From NCBI GenBank assembly GCA_030596125.1, contig JAUVKT010000020.1:1-33506 (forward strand): a stretch of DNA of 33,506 nt, in the 5' to 3' direction. Made by a program: the position numbers and the translations under genes. The DNA comes from Bacteroidales bacterium (GTDB lineage Bacteria; Bacteroidota; Bacteroidia; Bacteroidales; VadinHA17). Positions 26,804-33,505 of this stretch are shown piece by piece. Positions within the stretch are counted from its first letter, which is position 1, and every line of letters begins with the position of its first letter. The notes under the pieces are model-generated. The model did no database searches and was not told where the DNA came from. It saw nothing but the letters and a program-made list of their open reading frames with translations.

Positions 26804-28051
26804 TTACTTATTCCTGCTCTGTTTGCGACAGGTCAGGTTATGTCCCATCTTATCAGCTTTTGTGCGCAGATAGAATTCATTATGCGGATTGGGAGGGATC
26901 TCCAGCGGAACAGTATCAATAATCTTAATCCCATAACCTTCGAGCCCGGCCCTTTTTACAGGGTTGTTGGAGATAAGTTTTACTTTACCAAGTCCAAGCT
27001 GGTGCATAATATTTGCGCCAACGCCATAATCTCTTTCATCTTCACCGAACCCAAGTTCCAGATTAGCTTCAACAGTGTCACGCCCCTGCTCCTGTAACTT
27101 ATATGTTTTGATCTTATTGAAAAGTCCGATCCCCCGACCTTCCTGGTTCAGGTAAATTACCGCACCTTTACCCTCAGCCTCTACCATCTGCATGGCATGA
27201 TGAAGTTGTGGTCCGCAATCACATCTTAAAGATGCAAAAATATCACCTGTAAAACAGGAAGAATGAACTCTGACAAGTACTGGCTCATCCTTATCCCATG
27301 TCCCCTTGACAATTACGGCATGTTCCAGAAGGTTACTGGTTTGGCGGAACGGGATAAAATCAAAATTTCCAAATTCGGTTGGTAATTTTACCCTCTCACC
27401 CATCTCCACTATGCAATCTTCGTTTAGCCTGTAGGTTATCAGGTCCCGTATCGAGATTATTTTAACACCAAATTTTTCAGAGATATTTACCAGGTCTGGC
27501 AGCCTTGCCATGGTCCCATCCTCATTCATAATTTCAACCAGGGTGCCTCCCGGTCTTAACCCGGCCATTTTTGTAAGATCTACCGCTGCTTCTGTGTGGC
27601 CTGCTCTTCTGAGTATTCCTTTTGATTTTGCTTTGAGCGGGAAAATATGTCCCGGTCGGCCAAGTTGCTCCGGTTTTGTTTTGGGATTAACCAGGGCCGT
27701 AATTGTATTTGCCCTGTCAGAAGCTGATATGCCTGTTGATGTATTTTTGCTAAGCAGATCTACACTTACGGTAAACTGGGTTTCGTGCAGCGATGTGTTT
27801 TTCCCCACCATAAGATCTAATTCAAGCTTCTGGCATCTCTCCTCAGGAAGTGCTACGCAGATCAGTCCCCGGCCATTGGTAGCCATGAAATTGACGATTT
27901 CTGGCGTAATAAGTTCGGCAGCACAAATAAAGTCTCCTTCATTCTCCCTGTCTTCATCATCAACCACTATCACCATCCGTCCACTCCTGATCTCATCAAT
28001 GGCTTCCTCAATAGTATTAAACATGATACTGGTATTATTGCTTTTTGTCAT
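26804..28051 (-). CDS. ribBA: Bifunctional DHBP synthase / GTP cyclohydrolase II
   Basis: A 415-residue fusion for riboflavin synthesis. The N-terminal half (about 1-210) makes 3,4-dihydroxy-2-butanone 4-phosphate from ribulose 5-phosphate ([36 protein letters not shown]). The C-terminal half opens GTP (zinc Cys motif [15 protein letters not shown], then Y-L-x-Q-E-G-R-G-I-G-L). Both sites look complete. It is convergent with the DUF4405-like gene, 4 bases apart. It has an unusually good Shine-Dalgarno sequence for this phylum. The 105-base upstream gap is too short for an FMN riboswitch. Confidence 0.97.
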   Translation of the reverse strand: MTKSNNTSIMFNTIEEAIDEIRSGRMVIVVDDEDRENEGDFICAAELITPEIVNFMATNGRGLICVALPEERCQKLELDLMVGKNTSLHETQFTVSVDLLSKNTSTGISASDRANTITALVNPKTKPEQLGRPGHIFPLKAKSKGILRRAGHTEAAVDLTKMAGLRPGGTLVEIMNEDGTMARLPDLVNISEKFGVKIISIRDLITYRLNEDCIVEMGERVKLPTEFGNFDFIPFRQTSNLLEHAVIVKGTWDKDEPVLVRVHSSCFTGDIFASLRCDCGPQLHHAMQMVEAEGKGAVIYLNQEGRGIGLFNKIKTYKLQEQGRDTVEANLELGFGEDERDYGVGANIMHQLGLGKVKLISNNPVKRAGLEGYGIKIIDTVPLEIPPNPHNEFYLRTKADKMGHNLTCRKQSRNK

Positions 28052-28059
28052 TTGCTCTC

Positions 28060-28065
28060 CCTCCT
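28060..28065 (-). promoter_or_regulatory. Strong Shine-Dalgarno sequence of ribBA
   Basis: The minus strand reads AGGAGG 8 bases before the ATG, a full anti-SD match. Most starts in this window lack any SD, so this one stands out and supports ATG 28051. Confidence 0.75.
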
Positions 28066-28088
28066 GGTATATTGCATCAAATTTGACA

Positions 28089-28096
28089 CAAAAGTA
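28089..28096 (-). promoter_or_regulatory. -7 box of ribBA
   Basis: TACTTTTG on the minus strand is an exact TAnnTTTG match, predicting a leader of about 34 bases that includes the AGGAGG. The -33 region is only AT-rich. Confidence 0.5.
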
Positions 28097-28125
28097 TTAT
28101 TTGTTACTAAATTTCCCTAATAAAT

Positions 28126-28163
28126 GAGATAGAAAAGCTCTCATAGATTCTATGATTTATCTC
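28126..28163 (-). terminator. Possible terminator at the end of the glycosyltransferase operon
   Basis: GAGATA (28126-28131) pairs with TATCTC (28158-28163), enclosing the palindrome CATAGATTCTATG (28142-28154). The outer arm overlaps the glycosyltransferase stop codon. The following minus-strand sequence is AT-rich but lacks a clean U run, so termination is uncertain. Confidence 0.35.
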
Positions 28164-29338
28164 ATGCGTTCAGCTTTTTCCCACGAAGCTGAATAATTCC
28201 CATTTATATAGTTCAGAATCCCTTTGAGGCTCGCAAGGTTCATTACTGAGAGGTAAAAAGGCAGGAAAAGAATTTTCATCTGTAAATGGGTATTTTGTAA
28301 TATGGCACCTGCAAAAACCATTAGGTAGAAAAGTGATTGCAACAGCATCGCGAGGGTATAAATATCAGGTTTAGGAGGTTGCAGGAGAAGGATAGACAGA
28401 TTCAGGATAAATATCAGGATAAATGCAAATGGCACAACAGTCCACCTCAGAACCTTGTGAGATATAAACTGGAACGAATAGAATCCGTATTTTAAAGGAT
28501 TAAGTACTTCCCGGTTCATTACCAGAGACTGTATGCCGCCAGTTGCTATTCTGACCTTCCTTTTAAATTCCTCCCTGATATTCAAGGATGCTTTTTCAAT
28601 TGCAAATGATAAAGAACTGTATTTTACCTTAAATCCTTTTTTGATTACACTGAGTGAAATACTAAAGTCATCATTGATAACATTCTCATCAATGTTTTCA
28701 AACAGTTCAGTACGGAGCCCTAAAAGTTCACCTGCACCACTTATGGTAGAATTGACTATTGATTCGAGTTTTTTAATATACGATTCATATTTCCAGTAAG
28801 CTCCTTCACCAGCACTAACAGCATTCCCTGTTCTACCAGTAGTTATACGTTTCTCGCCTGAGACGCAGGCTGTTGCAGGATCCTTGAAAAATTCTGCCAT
28901 ATGCCTTATCGACCCTTCATTCAGCATAGTATTGGCGTCGCTAAAAATGACTATTGGAGTTTTTACGAATTTCATTACCCTGTTGATGGCCTGCGATTTA
29001 CCTTCTTTAAGTTCCTGATGATATACTTCTATTTCAGGGTATGTTTTTAGAAGTTCAGGAGTACCGTCATCAGATCCGTCGGTTACCCAGATGATTTTCA
29101 GCTTGTTGGCCGGGTAGTCGAGGCAGGAAATATTGTCCATTTTGGTGGCAATAAAATCCTTTTCATTATATGCTGCTATTAACAGGCTCACTTCAGGGAA
29201 CTCCGAATCGGTAACATGGTGGTTGTTTTTTGACCCTTTCCTTTTAAAAATACTGATAGTGAACAATATAACAGTATATCCCATGTAGGTATACAGGATA
29301 ATACCGGTAAATATCCAGAATAGTATCTTCAGTATCAT
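28157..29338 (-). CDS. Membrane glycosyltransferase, family 2
   Basis: A 393-residue GT-A fold enzyme with one N-terminal membrane segment (about 5-28) and three at the C-terminus (about 298-385). Nucleotide-sugar motifs are S-L-L-I-A-A-Y-N-E, V-T-D-G-S-D-D-G-T, the metal site I-F-S-D-A-N-T and E-N-V-I-N-D-D-F-S. The processive Q-x-x-R-W motif is absent, though R-K-V-R-I-A-T-G-G-I-Q appears at that place, so it resembles single-sugar or short-chain transferases. It overlaps the upstream glycosyltransferase by 4 bases (ATGA), implying one pathway, probably a cell-surface glycan. Confidence 0.9.
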   Translation of the reverse strand: MILKILFWIFTGIILYTYMGYTVILFTISIFKRKGSKNNHHVTDSEFPEVSLLIAAYNEKDFIATKMDNISCLDYPANKLKIIWVTDGSDDGTPELLKTYPEIEVYHQELKEGKSQAINRVMKFVKTPIVIFSDANTMLNEGSIRHMAEFFKDPATACVSGEKRITTGRTGNAVSAGEGAYWKYESYIKKLESIVNSTISGAGELLGLRTELFENIDENVINDDFSISLSVIKKGFKVKYSSLSFAIEKASLNIREEFKRKVRIATGGIQSLVMNREVLNPLKYGFYSFQFISHKVLRWTVVPFAFILIFILNLSILLLQPPKPDIYTLAMLLQSLFYLMVFAGAILQNTHLQMKILFLPFYLSVMNLASLKGILNYINGNYSASWEKAERMR

Positions 29339-30546
29339 ATCAGCTGTTCGTTATAAAATTTCATTAATCCGGCTATATTATCTTTATTCAGGTGTTTATC
29401 CATTATATAATTATGCGAATTAACCTGTATTTTGTCAAGCATCCTCTTGTTTCTGATCAACATAGATACCTGTTTCCTGAATTCATGAGGTTCGTTGGCT
29501 ATAAGTAAATGTTCCCTGTTGATCACCTCCATACCTCCTGCACCGGTTGTTGTTGTGACAACTGCTTTCCCCATTGCCATGGCCTGTACTATTCTTATTC
29601 GCATTCCGCTGCCCGCCAACAGGGGAACCAGCAAAATTGTGCACTGGCTGATAAATTCATCAGCATTTTCAACTTCACCGGCAAATTCAATCCCGGGCAG
29701 GTTCAGTTTTCGCACAAGCCATTGAGGTGCATCTCTTCCTGCAATTCTTAATACAATATCCGGGTGTTCACATCTAAGCTCCTTCCATATATTCTTTACC
29801 ATCCATAACAGGCCCTCCTGATTGGGTCTCCAGTCGAGTGACCCGATATAAGCCAGCATGTTAGTATTTTCATTACTTCTTCCAGCTTCAGGCAGCTTGT
29901 CGATACCATACGGAACCATATAAGACGGAATGAATACACCGGCATCCCTGAAAAATTTCAGATCTGTTTTTGAAATTGAGACAAGCATATCGCAGCTTGC
30001 AGCTGACCTTATCTCATATTTCCTTATCTTCCGGGCAAGCGATCTGAAATAGATTTTTTTAAGAGGGTTTATTGTACTGGCAGCCATTCCTCTCCATATC
30101 TCGTTTTCAACATTATGTGTACGCAAAGAAATCAGAGCAGTGGAATGATTTCTTATGACAGGGATGTAGGGAGCAAGATTCATGCCCTCTATCTGGATGA
30201 TGTCGTAATCTTTGTTGCCCAGTAGCTTACATAATTTGTTTTGTAATTTACGGGACCGGAAACGTTTAATATTATACGGTATGGCTGAAAAGAAAAAGCT
30301 GATCACCAGCTCAATCGGGTTTATCACGGTATTTACATAAACTGTGTGGATATCTATCCTGTTGCTGATCGTTTCCGGAATCTTTTTGTTGTCATGTAAG
30401 TGTTTGGAACTTTCTATTGCCAGAAGACTCAACTCTGTTCTGGCTGAGAGCATTCCATTTACGATGGCTCCCACGGCAAGTGCCCCTCCGCTGTTGGCCG
30501 GCCACGGAATTTTATCACTCAGAATAAGTATTTTCATTCTGGCCAT
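29335..30546 (-). CDS. Glycosyltransferase, GT-B fold (family 1/4-like)
   Basis: A 403-residue soluble glycosyltransferase. The N-terminal half starts I-L-I-L-S-D-K-I-P-W-P-A-N-S-G-G, the acceptor-side glycine loop. The C-terminal half has Y-I-G-S-L-D-W-R-P-N-Q-E-G and the donor-binding region P-L-L-A-G-S-G-M-R-I-R-I-V-Q-A-M-A-M-G-K-A-V-V. ATG at 30546 or at 30537 (M-K-I-L-I-L-S-D) may be used; both overlap the end of the permease gene. It lies between an LptF/LptG-type permease and a membrane glycosyltransferase, suggesting a lipopolysaccharide or surface-glycan job. The sugar is unknown. Confidence 0.9.
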   Translation of the reverse strand: MARMKILILSDKIPWPANSGGALAVGAIVNGMLSARTELSLLAIESSKHLHDNKKIPETISNRIDIHTVYVNTVINPIELVISFFFSAIPYNIKRFRSRKLQNKLCKLLGNKDYDIIQIEGMNLAPYIPVIRNHSTALISLRTHNVENEIWRGMAASTINPLKKIYFRSLARKIRKYEIRSAASCDMLVSISKTDLKFFRDAGVFIPSYMVPYGIDKLPEAGRSNENTNMLAYIGSLDWRPNQEGLLWMVKNIWKELRCEHPDIVLRIAGRDAPQWLVRKLNLPGIEFAGEVENADEFISQCTILLVPLLAGSGMRIRIVQAMAMGKAVVTTTTGAGGMEVINREHLLIANEPHEFRKQVSMLIRNKRMLDKIQVNSHNYIMDKHLNKDNIAGLMKFYNEQLI

Positions 30547-31996
30547 TTTTAAAGGATAGAATTCTGACGATTTTCTTCAGGAAGAGTGAATAAGTTTCAC
30601 TGCTCATTATTACCGAGTCAGTGGTAGCTTTGTAGGTAAGGAACCCTCCAATAAAAAGTAAAACTATTGTCGAAGCCCACATCCCTGCAACAGCACTGGT
30701 GATACCCTCTTTGGCAAACTTTTCACCGGTTAAGGTCAGAACGTAATAGAAAACGAAAAAGAGAACTGAAATTACCACCGGCATTCCTAAACCTCCCTTT
30801 CTTATTATTGCACCAAGTGGTGCACCTATAAAAAAGAAGACCAGGCAGGCGAATGAAAGTGTAAATTTCTTATGCCATTCAATCTCATACTTCCTCAACC
30901 TTTTTATTTCCCTGTAAATTATCTGATTCTTTTCATTTACATATTTCAATCCTGTCCGGGCTAAGGTTAATGCGTAATTCACAACCGCCTCTTTTTCGAT
31001 AATTGGCATAGAGGCATAAAGTGAATCAACATTAAAAACCAGGTGCTCATTATTCACTGTCTCCCGGTTATCAATGTTCCTGGTGAAGTTTTTCCGTACA
31101 TATATTTTAGAATGCTGGAATTCAGAAATATGAGCATCTTGTCTTGTTGTAAGCTTTATTGACAATGAATCGATGAAGTAATTAAGCTGATTCATATCAA
31201 GCATTGTCTGGTGCGATTTAAACAGGTTCAGGTCGCTGCGGTCAAGATCGAATCCGGATAGTTCTAACAGGATAGTCTGCTTCTCAAAAGCATCACTCCT
31301 GAAGGGATATGAGCGATCTGATATTGATTTGTTTTTTTCGGTTATGTCATTGTAAGAATAACCATTATAAAGGGTAAATAACAGACCTGATTCGTTGGGT
31401 GTCATGTTCATATATCCGGAATCGGCATATATTAAGGAATTATTTCCTGCCTTTTCCCTGTGGTCATAGATAAGCACCTTCTCCAGCAGGTTTGTTACAG
31501 GGTCTTTGTCAGAGATTCTTATACTGAATCCCTCTATTCCGTTGTAGAATGTTCCTTCCTGAATATTTAATTCGGGTCGTTTTCTCCGAATATCATACAT
31601 CAGGGTACGGGATTTCTTGTTAGAGTAGGGTAGTACATTATTGGCAAAAAAGAAAGATCCCACGCTGATAAAGATTATCAGTATAGTAAGAGGCCTCATG
31701 ATCCGCTGTAGTGAAATACCTGATGATTTAAGGGCAGTAAGTTCAAAGTTCTCTCCCATGTTTCCGAAGGTCATCAGGGATGCCAGCAGTATTCCCAGAG
31801 GCAGGGCGGTAGGTACAAATACAAGTGAAAACTGGAAAAGGAGTTCCATCAATATCTTTAATTCGAGTCCTTTACCGGCCATATCATCGACATACATCCA
31901 CAGGAATTGCATTATCTGGATAAACAACACAATAAAGAATGTCAGTATCAGTGGTCCGATAAACGATTTCAGAACAAACCAGTCAAGTTTTTTCAC
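30515..31996 (-). CDS. LptF/LptG-family permease
   Basis: A 493-residue inner membrane protein of the YjgP/YjgQ family: three membrane segments at the N-terminus (about 14-36, 52-73 and 97-118), a periplasmic beta-jellyroll-like region (about 125-375) and three at the C-terminus (about 385-470). It starts with the typical L-D-W-F-V-L-K-S-F-I-G-P. It would pair with an LptB-type ATPase (not in this window) to pull lipopolysaccharide from the inner membrane towards the outer membrane. The larger periplasmic part is usual in Bacteroidota. It overlaps the glycosyltransferase gene downstream, so the two are probably coexpressed. Confidence 0.93.
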   Translation of the reverse strand: MKKLDWFVLKSFIGPLILTFFIVLFIQIMQFLWMYVDDMAGKGLELKILMELLFQFSLVFVPTALPLGILLASLMTFGNMGENFELTALKSSGISLQRIMRPLTILIIFISVGSFFFANNVLPYSNKKSRTLMYDIRRKRPELNIQEGTFYNGIEGFSIRISDKDPVTNLLEKVLIYDHREKAGNNSLIYADSGYMNMTPNESGLLFTLYNGYSYNDITEKNKSISDRSYPFRSDAFEKQTILLELSGFDLDRSDLNLFKSHQTMLDMNQLNYFIDSLSIKLTTRQDAHISEFQHSKIYVRKNFTRNIDNRETVNNEHLVFNVDSLYASMPIIEKEAVVNYALTLARTGLKYVNEKNQIIYREIKRLRKYEIEWHKKFTLSFACLVFFFIGAPLGAIIRKGGLGMPVVISVLFFVFYYVLTLTGEKFAKEGITSAVAGMWASTIVLLFIGGFLTYKATTDSVIMSSETYSLFLKKIVRILSFKNGQNENTYSE

Positions 31997-32016
31997 CTGT
32001 CAGATAAATTAATATA

Positions 32017-32024
32017 CAAAGGTA
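32017..32024 (-). promoter_or_regulatory. -7 box of the LptF/LptG-type permease operon
   Basis: TACCTTTG on the minus strand matches TAnnTTTG exactly, about 20 bases before the permease ATG at 31996, suggesting the operon starts here and not at the START-like gene. Confidence 0.5.
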
Positions 32025-32083
32025 TTGATTTTTTAGAAGAATAGCTGGTTACCCTTTACTCCTTGCCCTTCATCTTCATACTC

Positions 32084-32473
32084 CTACAATCCAAGGATAT
32101 GTCTTAGTTCAGAAATCTGAGAATCCCAGAGGTAGATAGCATCCTCTTTTTCATCCTCTTCTGCGAAGTCTGTGATAAGCAGTGCTACATCACCTGTTAG
32201 TTCTTCGATATTTAATTTAAACTCGAAGTATCTGTCATCATCATTATCAGAATTATCAGAATCGAGCCATTTAAACTTTACATTTTTATTATCCTTTAAT
32301 TGTGAAAGTTGTGCACGTTGCTCGGTTTGGTCCCATATAAAAGTATATATATCACCATCTACCTTAACATCGTCTGCGAACCATTCCGAAAGACCTTCGG
32401 CGGTGCTTAACCTTGAAAACAGAACTTTAGGGGAACTGTTAAGGGTATATTCCAGTTCGAAAATAACTTTCAT
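32084..32473 (-). CDS. START/AHSA1-like domain protein
   Basis: A 129-residue soluble protein with the pattern of small SRPBCC/START-like proteins: N-terminal strand F-E-L-E-Y-T-L-N-S-S-P-K-V-L-F, helix L-S-T-A-E-G-L-S-E-W-F-A-D-D-V, then alternating strands and a C-terminal helix. An acidic insert (S-D-N-S-D-N-D-D-D) lies mid-protein. The family binds hydrophobic ligands or chaperone clients, but nothing here identifies the ligand. It lies 87 bases upstream of the permease gene in the same direction and may be a separate unit because a -7 box lies between them. Confidence 0.85.
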   Translation of the reverse strand: MKVIFELEYTLNSSPKVLFSRLSTAEGLSEWFADDVKVDGDIYTFIWDQTEQRAQLSQLKDNKNVKFKWLDSDNSDNDDDRYFEFKLNIEELTGDVALLITDFAEEDEKEDAIYLWDSQISELRHILGL

Positions 32474-32545
32474 TATGAATTACATTTATATGATTGTTTA
32501 TCTCTTTCTGCAATATAAAGAAAATAAAGTAAATAAAAAATCGCT

Positions 32546-32576
32546 GTTGGACTTTTCTAATTATGTATTATATTTG
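32546..32576 (+). promoter_or_regulatory. Strong Bacteroidota-type promoter of the tRNA locus
   Basis: GTTG (32546-32549), a 19-base spacer and TATATTTG (32569-32576) match the TTTG-N19-TAnnTTTG consensus very well. Transcription should start near 32581. The first gene-like sequence downstream is the broken tRNA copy at 32629, and the intact tRNA follows. Confidence 0.75.
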
Positions 32577-32628
32577 CACCCGCAAAAGCACATAAAAAGA
32601 GAGTATTATATGTGTTTTTCAATAAGTT

Positions 32629-32745
32629 GGCGAGGTAGCTCAGATGGTCCCGATTTTTCAGAAATCGAAGATTTCGAAAAAAAATCGAGGATCCTCGAAC
32701 TGGACACAAAATCGTAGATTTTGGCCATTTCGGGATTAGAGCGCA
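32629..32745 (+). pseudogene. Broken tRNA-Met copy split by an 88-base insert
   Basis: Bases 32629-32647 equal positions 1-19 of the intact tRNA and bases 32736-32745 equal positions 20-29, with an insert at 32648-32735 in the D-loop. The rest (anticodon, T arm, 3' acceptor) is missing; the sequence diverges after 32745. It cannot make a tRNA. It sits directly behind the strong promoter, so it is probably transcribed as part of the leader of the intact tRNA. Confidence 0.85.
32648..32735. repeat. 88-base palindromic insert in the broken tRNA
   Basis: The ends are TCCCGA and TCGGGA, exact inverted repeats. Inside are GAAATC-gaa-GATTTC (32661-32675), the 14-base perfect palindrome TCGAGGATCCTCGA (32685-32698) and AAAATC-gta-GATTTT (32708-32722). 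It could fold into three hairpins closed by an outer stem. There is no ORF and no obvious target duplication. It looks like a small non-autonomous palindromic element. Confidence 0.7.
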
Positions 32746-32763
32746 TGAAGTTTTAATAATTAT

Positions 32764-32771
32764 TATCTTTG
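32764..32771 (+). promoter_or_regulatory. Second -7 box directly before the intact tRNA
   Basis: TATCTTTG matches TAnnTTTG exactly and ends 11 bases before the tRNA. No TTTG -33 box is at the right distance. The intact tRNA could have its own start here or depend on the upstream promoter. Confidence 0.35.
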
Positions 32772-32782
32772 AAATATTGTAT

Positions 32783-32856
32783 GGCGAGGTAGCTCAGATG
32801 GTTAGAGCGCAGGATTCATAATCCTGAGGTCTGGGGTTCAATTCCCCATCTCGCTA
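32783..32856 (+). tRNA. tRNA with CAT anticodon, probably elongator tRNA-Met
   Basis: A 74-base cloverleaf: acceptor GGCGAGG/TCTCGCT with G-U pairs at both ends, D arm GCTC-loop-GAGC, anticodon stem CAGGA/TCCTG with loop TTCATAA, variable AGGTC, T arm TGGGG-TTCAATT-CCCCA and discriminator A. The anticodon stem lacks the three G-C pairs of an initiator, and 1-72 is a G-U pair, so it is elongator Met, or less likely lysidine-type tRNA-Ile. CCA is not encoded (CAA follows), so it must be added by the CCA enzyme. Confidence 0.93.
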
Positions 32857-32863
32857 CAAGATG

Positions 32864-32897
32864 AAAAAGCTCCGGAGCATCCGCTCCGGAGTTTTTT
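32864..32897 (+). terminator. Intrinsic terminator of the tRNA
   Basis: AAAAAGCTCCGGAG (32864-32877) pairs with CTCCGGAGTTTTTT (32884-32897) with one G-T wobble and a 6-base loop, ending in six T. It begins 7 bases after the tRNA. Confidence 0.88.
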
Positions 32898-32972
32898 ATT
32901 TCAAGCCGGACCAAGCTTGCTTGGTATCCGGCCTGAAATAAAAACTCAATAATTTGCAGAGCAAATTTTGAG
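32897..32972. repeat. Two adjacent large hairpins
   Basis: 32897-32940: TATTTCA-a-GCCGGA plus CCAAGC pairs with GCTTGG, TCCGGC-c-TGAAATA. 32944-32972: CTCAATAATTTGC pairs with GCAAATTTTGAG with one bulge. They follow the terminator directly. No coding potential is seen. Confidence 0.65.
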
Positions 32973-33149
32973 CTTTATTATCTTGTAATGCACCCCCTCA
33001 GGGAATCACGATTCGCCCCAAGGCGGATCGTAATTCCCTTTTTTGCCTGATCGGACTTTATTACCTTGTTAAGCACCCCCTCAGGGAATCACGATCCGGC
33101 GCTTTGTGCTTCCGAAGCCTTGGTGAAGGAGCAGCGGATCGTAATTCCC
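32973..33149. repeat. Pair of 40-base direct repeats, each opening a hairpin
   Basis: Copies at 32973-33012 and 33056-33095 differ at about 3 of 40 positions; both contain GCACCCCCTCAGGGAATCACG. Each ends in an arm (GGGAATCACGAT) that pairs with a downstream ATCGTAATTCCC, giving hairpins at 33001-33038 and 33084-33149. The first loop is short, the second holds a 40-base interior with a partial inner stem. A diverged half site (GGGGAATTGTGAT) follows at 33158-33170. Confidence 0.7.
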
Positions 33150-33168
33150 TCTCCCATGGGGAATTGTG

Positions 33169-33186
33169 ATTTGTAAGATTTGTAAG
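33169..33186. repeat. Two tandem ATTTGTAAG nonamers
   Basis: Two perfect copies in tandem, matching the ATTyrTAAG family seen again at the right window edge. Confidence 0.6.
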
Positions 33187-33263
33187 ATTGCTGCGGTTTT
33201 GCTGGTCCCTTACGCCTTTAGCCCTTCGCCGTTAGCCTTTTGTCGTTTGTCGTTTCCAATAAA

Positions 33264-33296
33264 AGATGTCCACATTAATATAAAATATGGACATCT
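33264..33296. repeat. Palindrome AGATGTCCA / TGGACATCT
   Basis: Perfect 9-base arms (33264-33272 and 33288-33296) around a 15-base AT-only-like spacer. There is no T tract. It may be an operator, an element end or a hairpin; nothing nearby decides. Confidence 0.5.
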
Positions 33297-33376
33297 ATAA
33301 AAATCATGTTCAAAGATGTAGCCCTATAATAGCATTAGCAATGCAATTTTAGGTGCTGGCATGCAACCTGGTATGC

Positions 33377-33441
33377 TTTGACAGTAAAACAAGGAAATGT
33401 CAAATTCTTCCATATTTTGACAGTTGTGTCAAAATTGTCAA
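33377..33441. repeat. Cluster of TTTGACA/TGTCAAA half sites
   Basis: TTTGACA (33377), TGTCAAA (33398), ATTTTGACA (33414-33422) with TGTCAAAAT (33427-33435), and TTGTCAA (33435-33441). The middle pair is a perfect 9-bp palindrome with a GTTG loop, and the outer pair is also inverted. It resembles an operator cluster for an unseen gene to the right. Confidence 0.5.
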
Positions 33442-33469
33442 CCAAACAGGGATCGCAATGTGAATTTCA

Positions 33470-33505
33470 ATTTATAAGATTTATAAAATTCATAAGATTC
33501 GTAAG
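33470..33505. repeat. Four tandem ATTyrTAAG nonamers at the window edge
   Basis: ATTTATAAG, ATTTATAAA, ATTCATAAG and ATTCGTAAG are consecutive 9-base units. The array may continue beyond the window. Confidence 0.65.

Noticed and set aside
28052-28156. FMN riboswitch before ribBA
   Set aside because: The gap is about 105 bases, the predicted leader about 34 bases, and no RFN-type conserved stems are seen.
32172-32717. 181-codon plus-strand ORF running into the broken tRNA
   Set aside because: It is antisense to the START-like gene and continues through the tRNA promoter and split tRNA; the translation is Ser/Leu-rich without a domain.
32783-32856. Initiator tRNA-fMet
   Set aside because: The anticodon stem is CAGGA/TCCTG without three G-C pairs, and position 1-72 is a G-U pair.
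32973-33149. 40-base direct repeats as a CRISPR array
   Set aside because: Only two copies, the intervening sequence pairs with the repeat to form hairpins, and no cas genes are seen.
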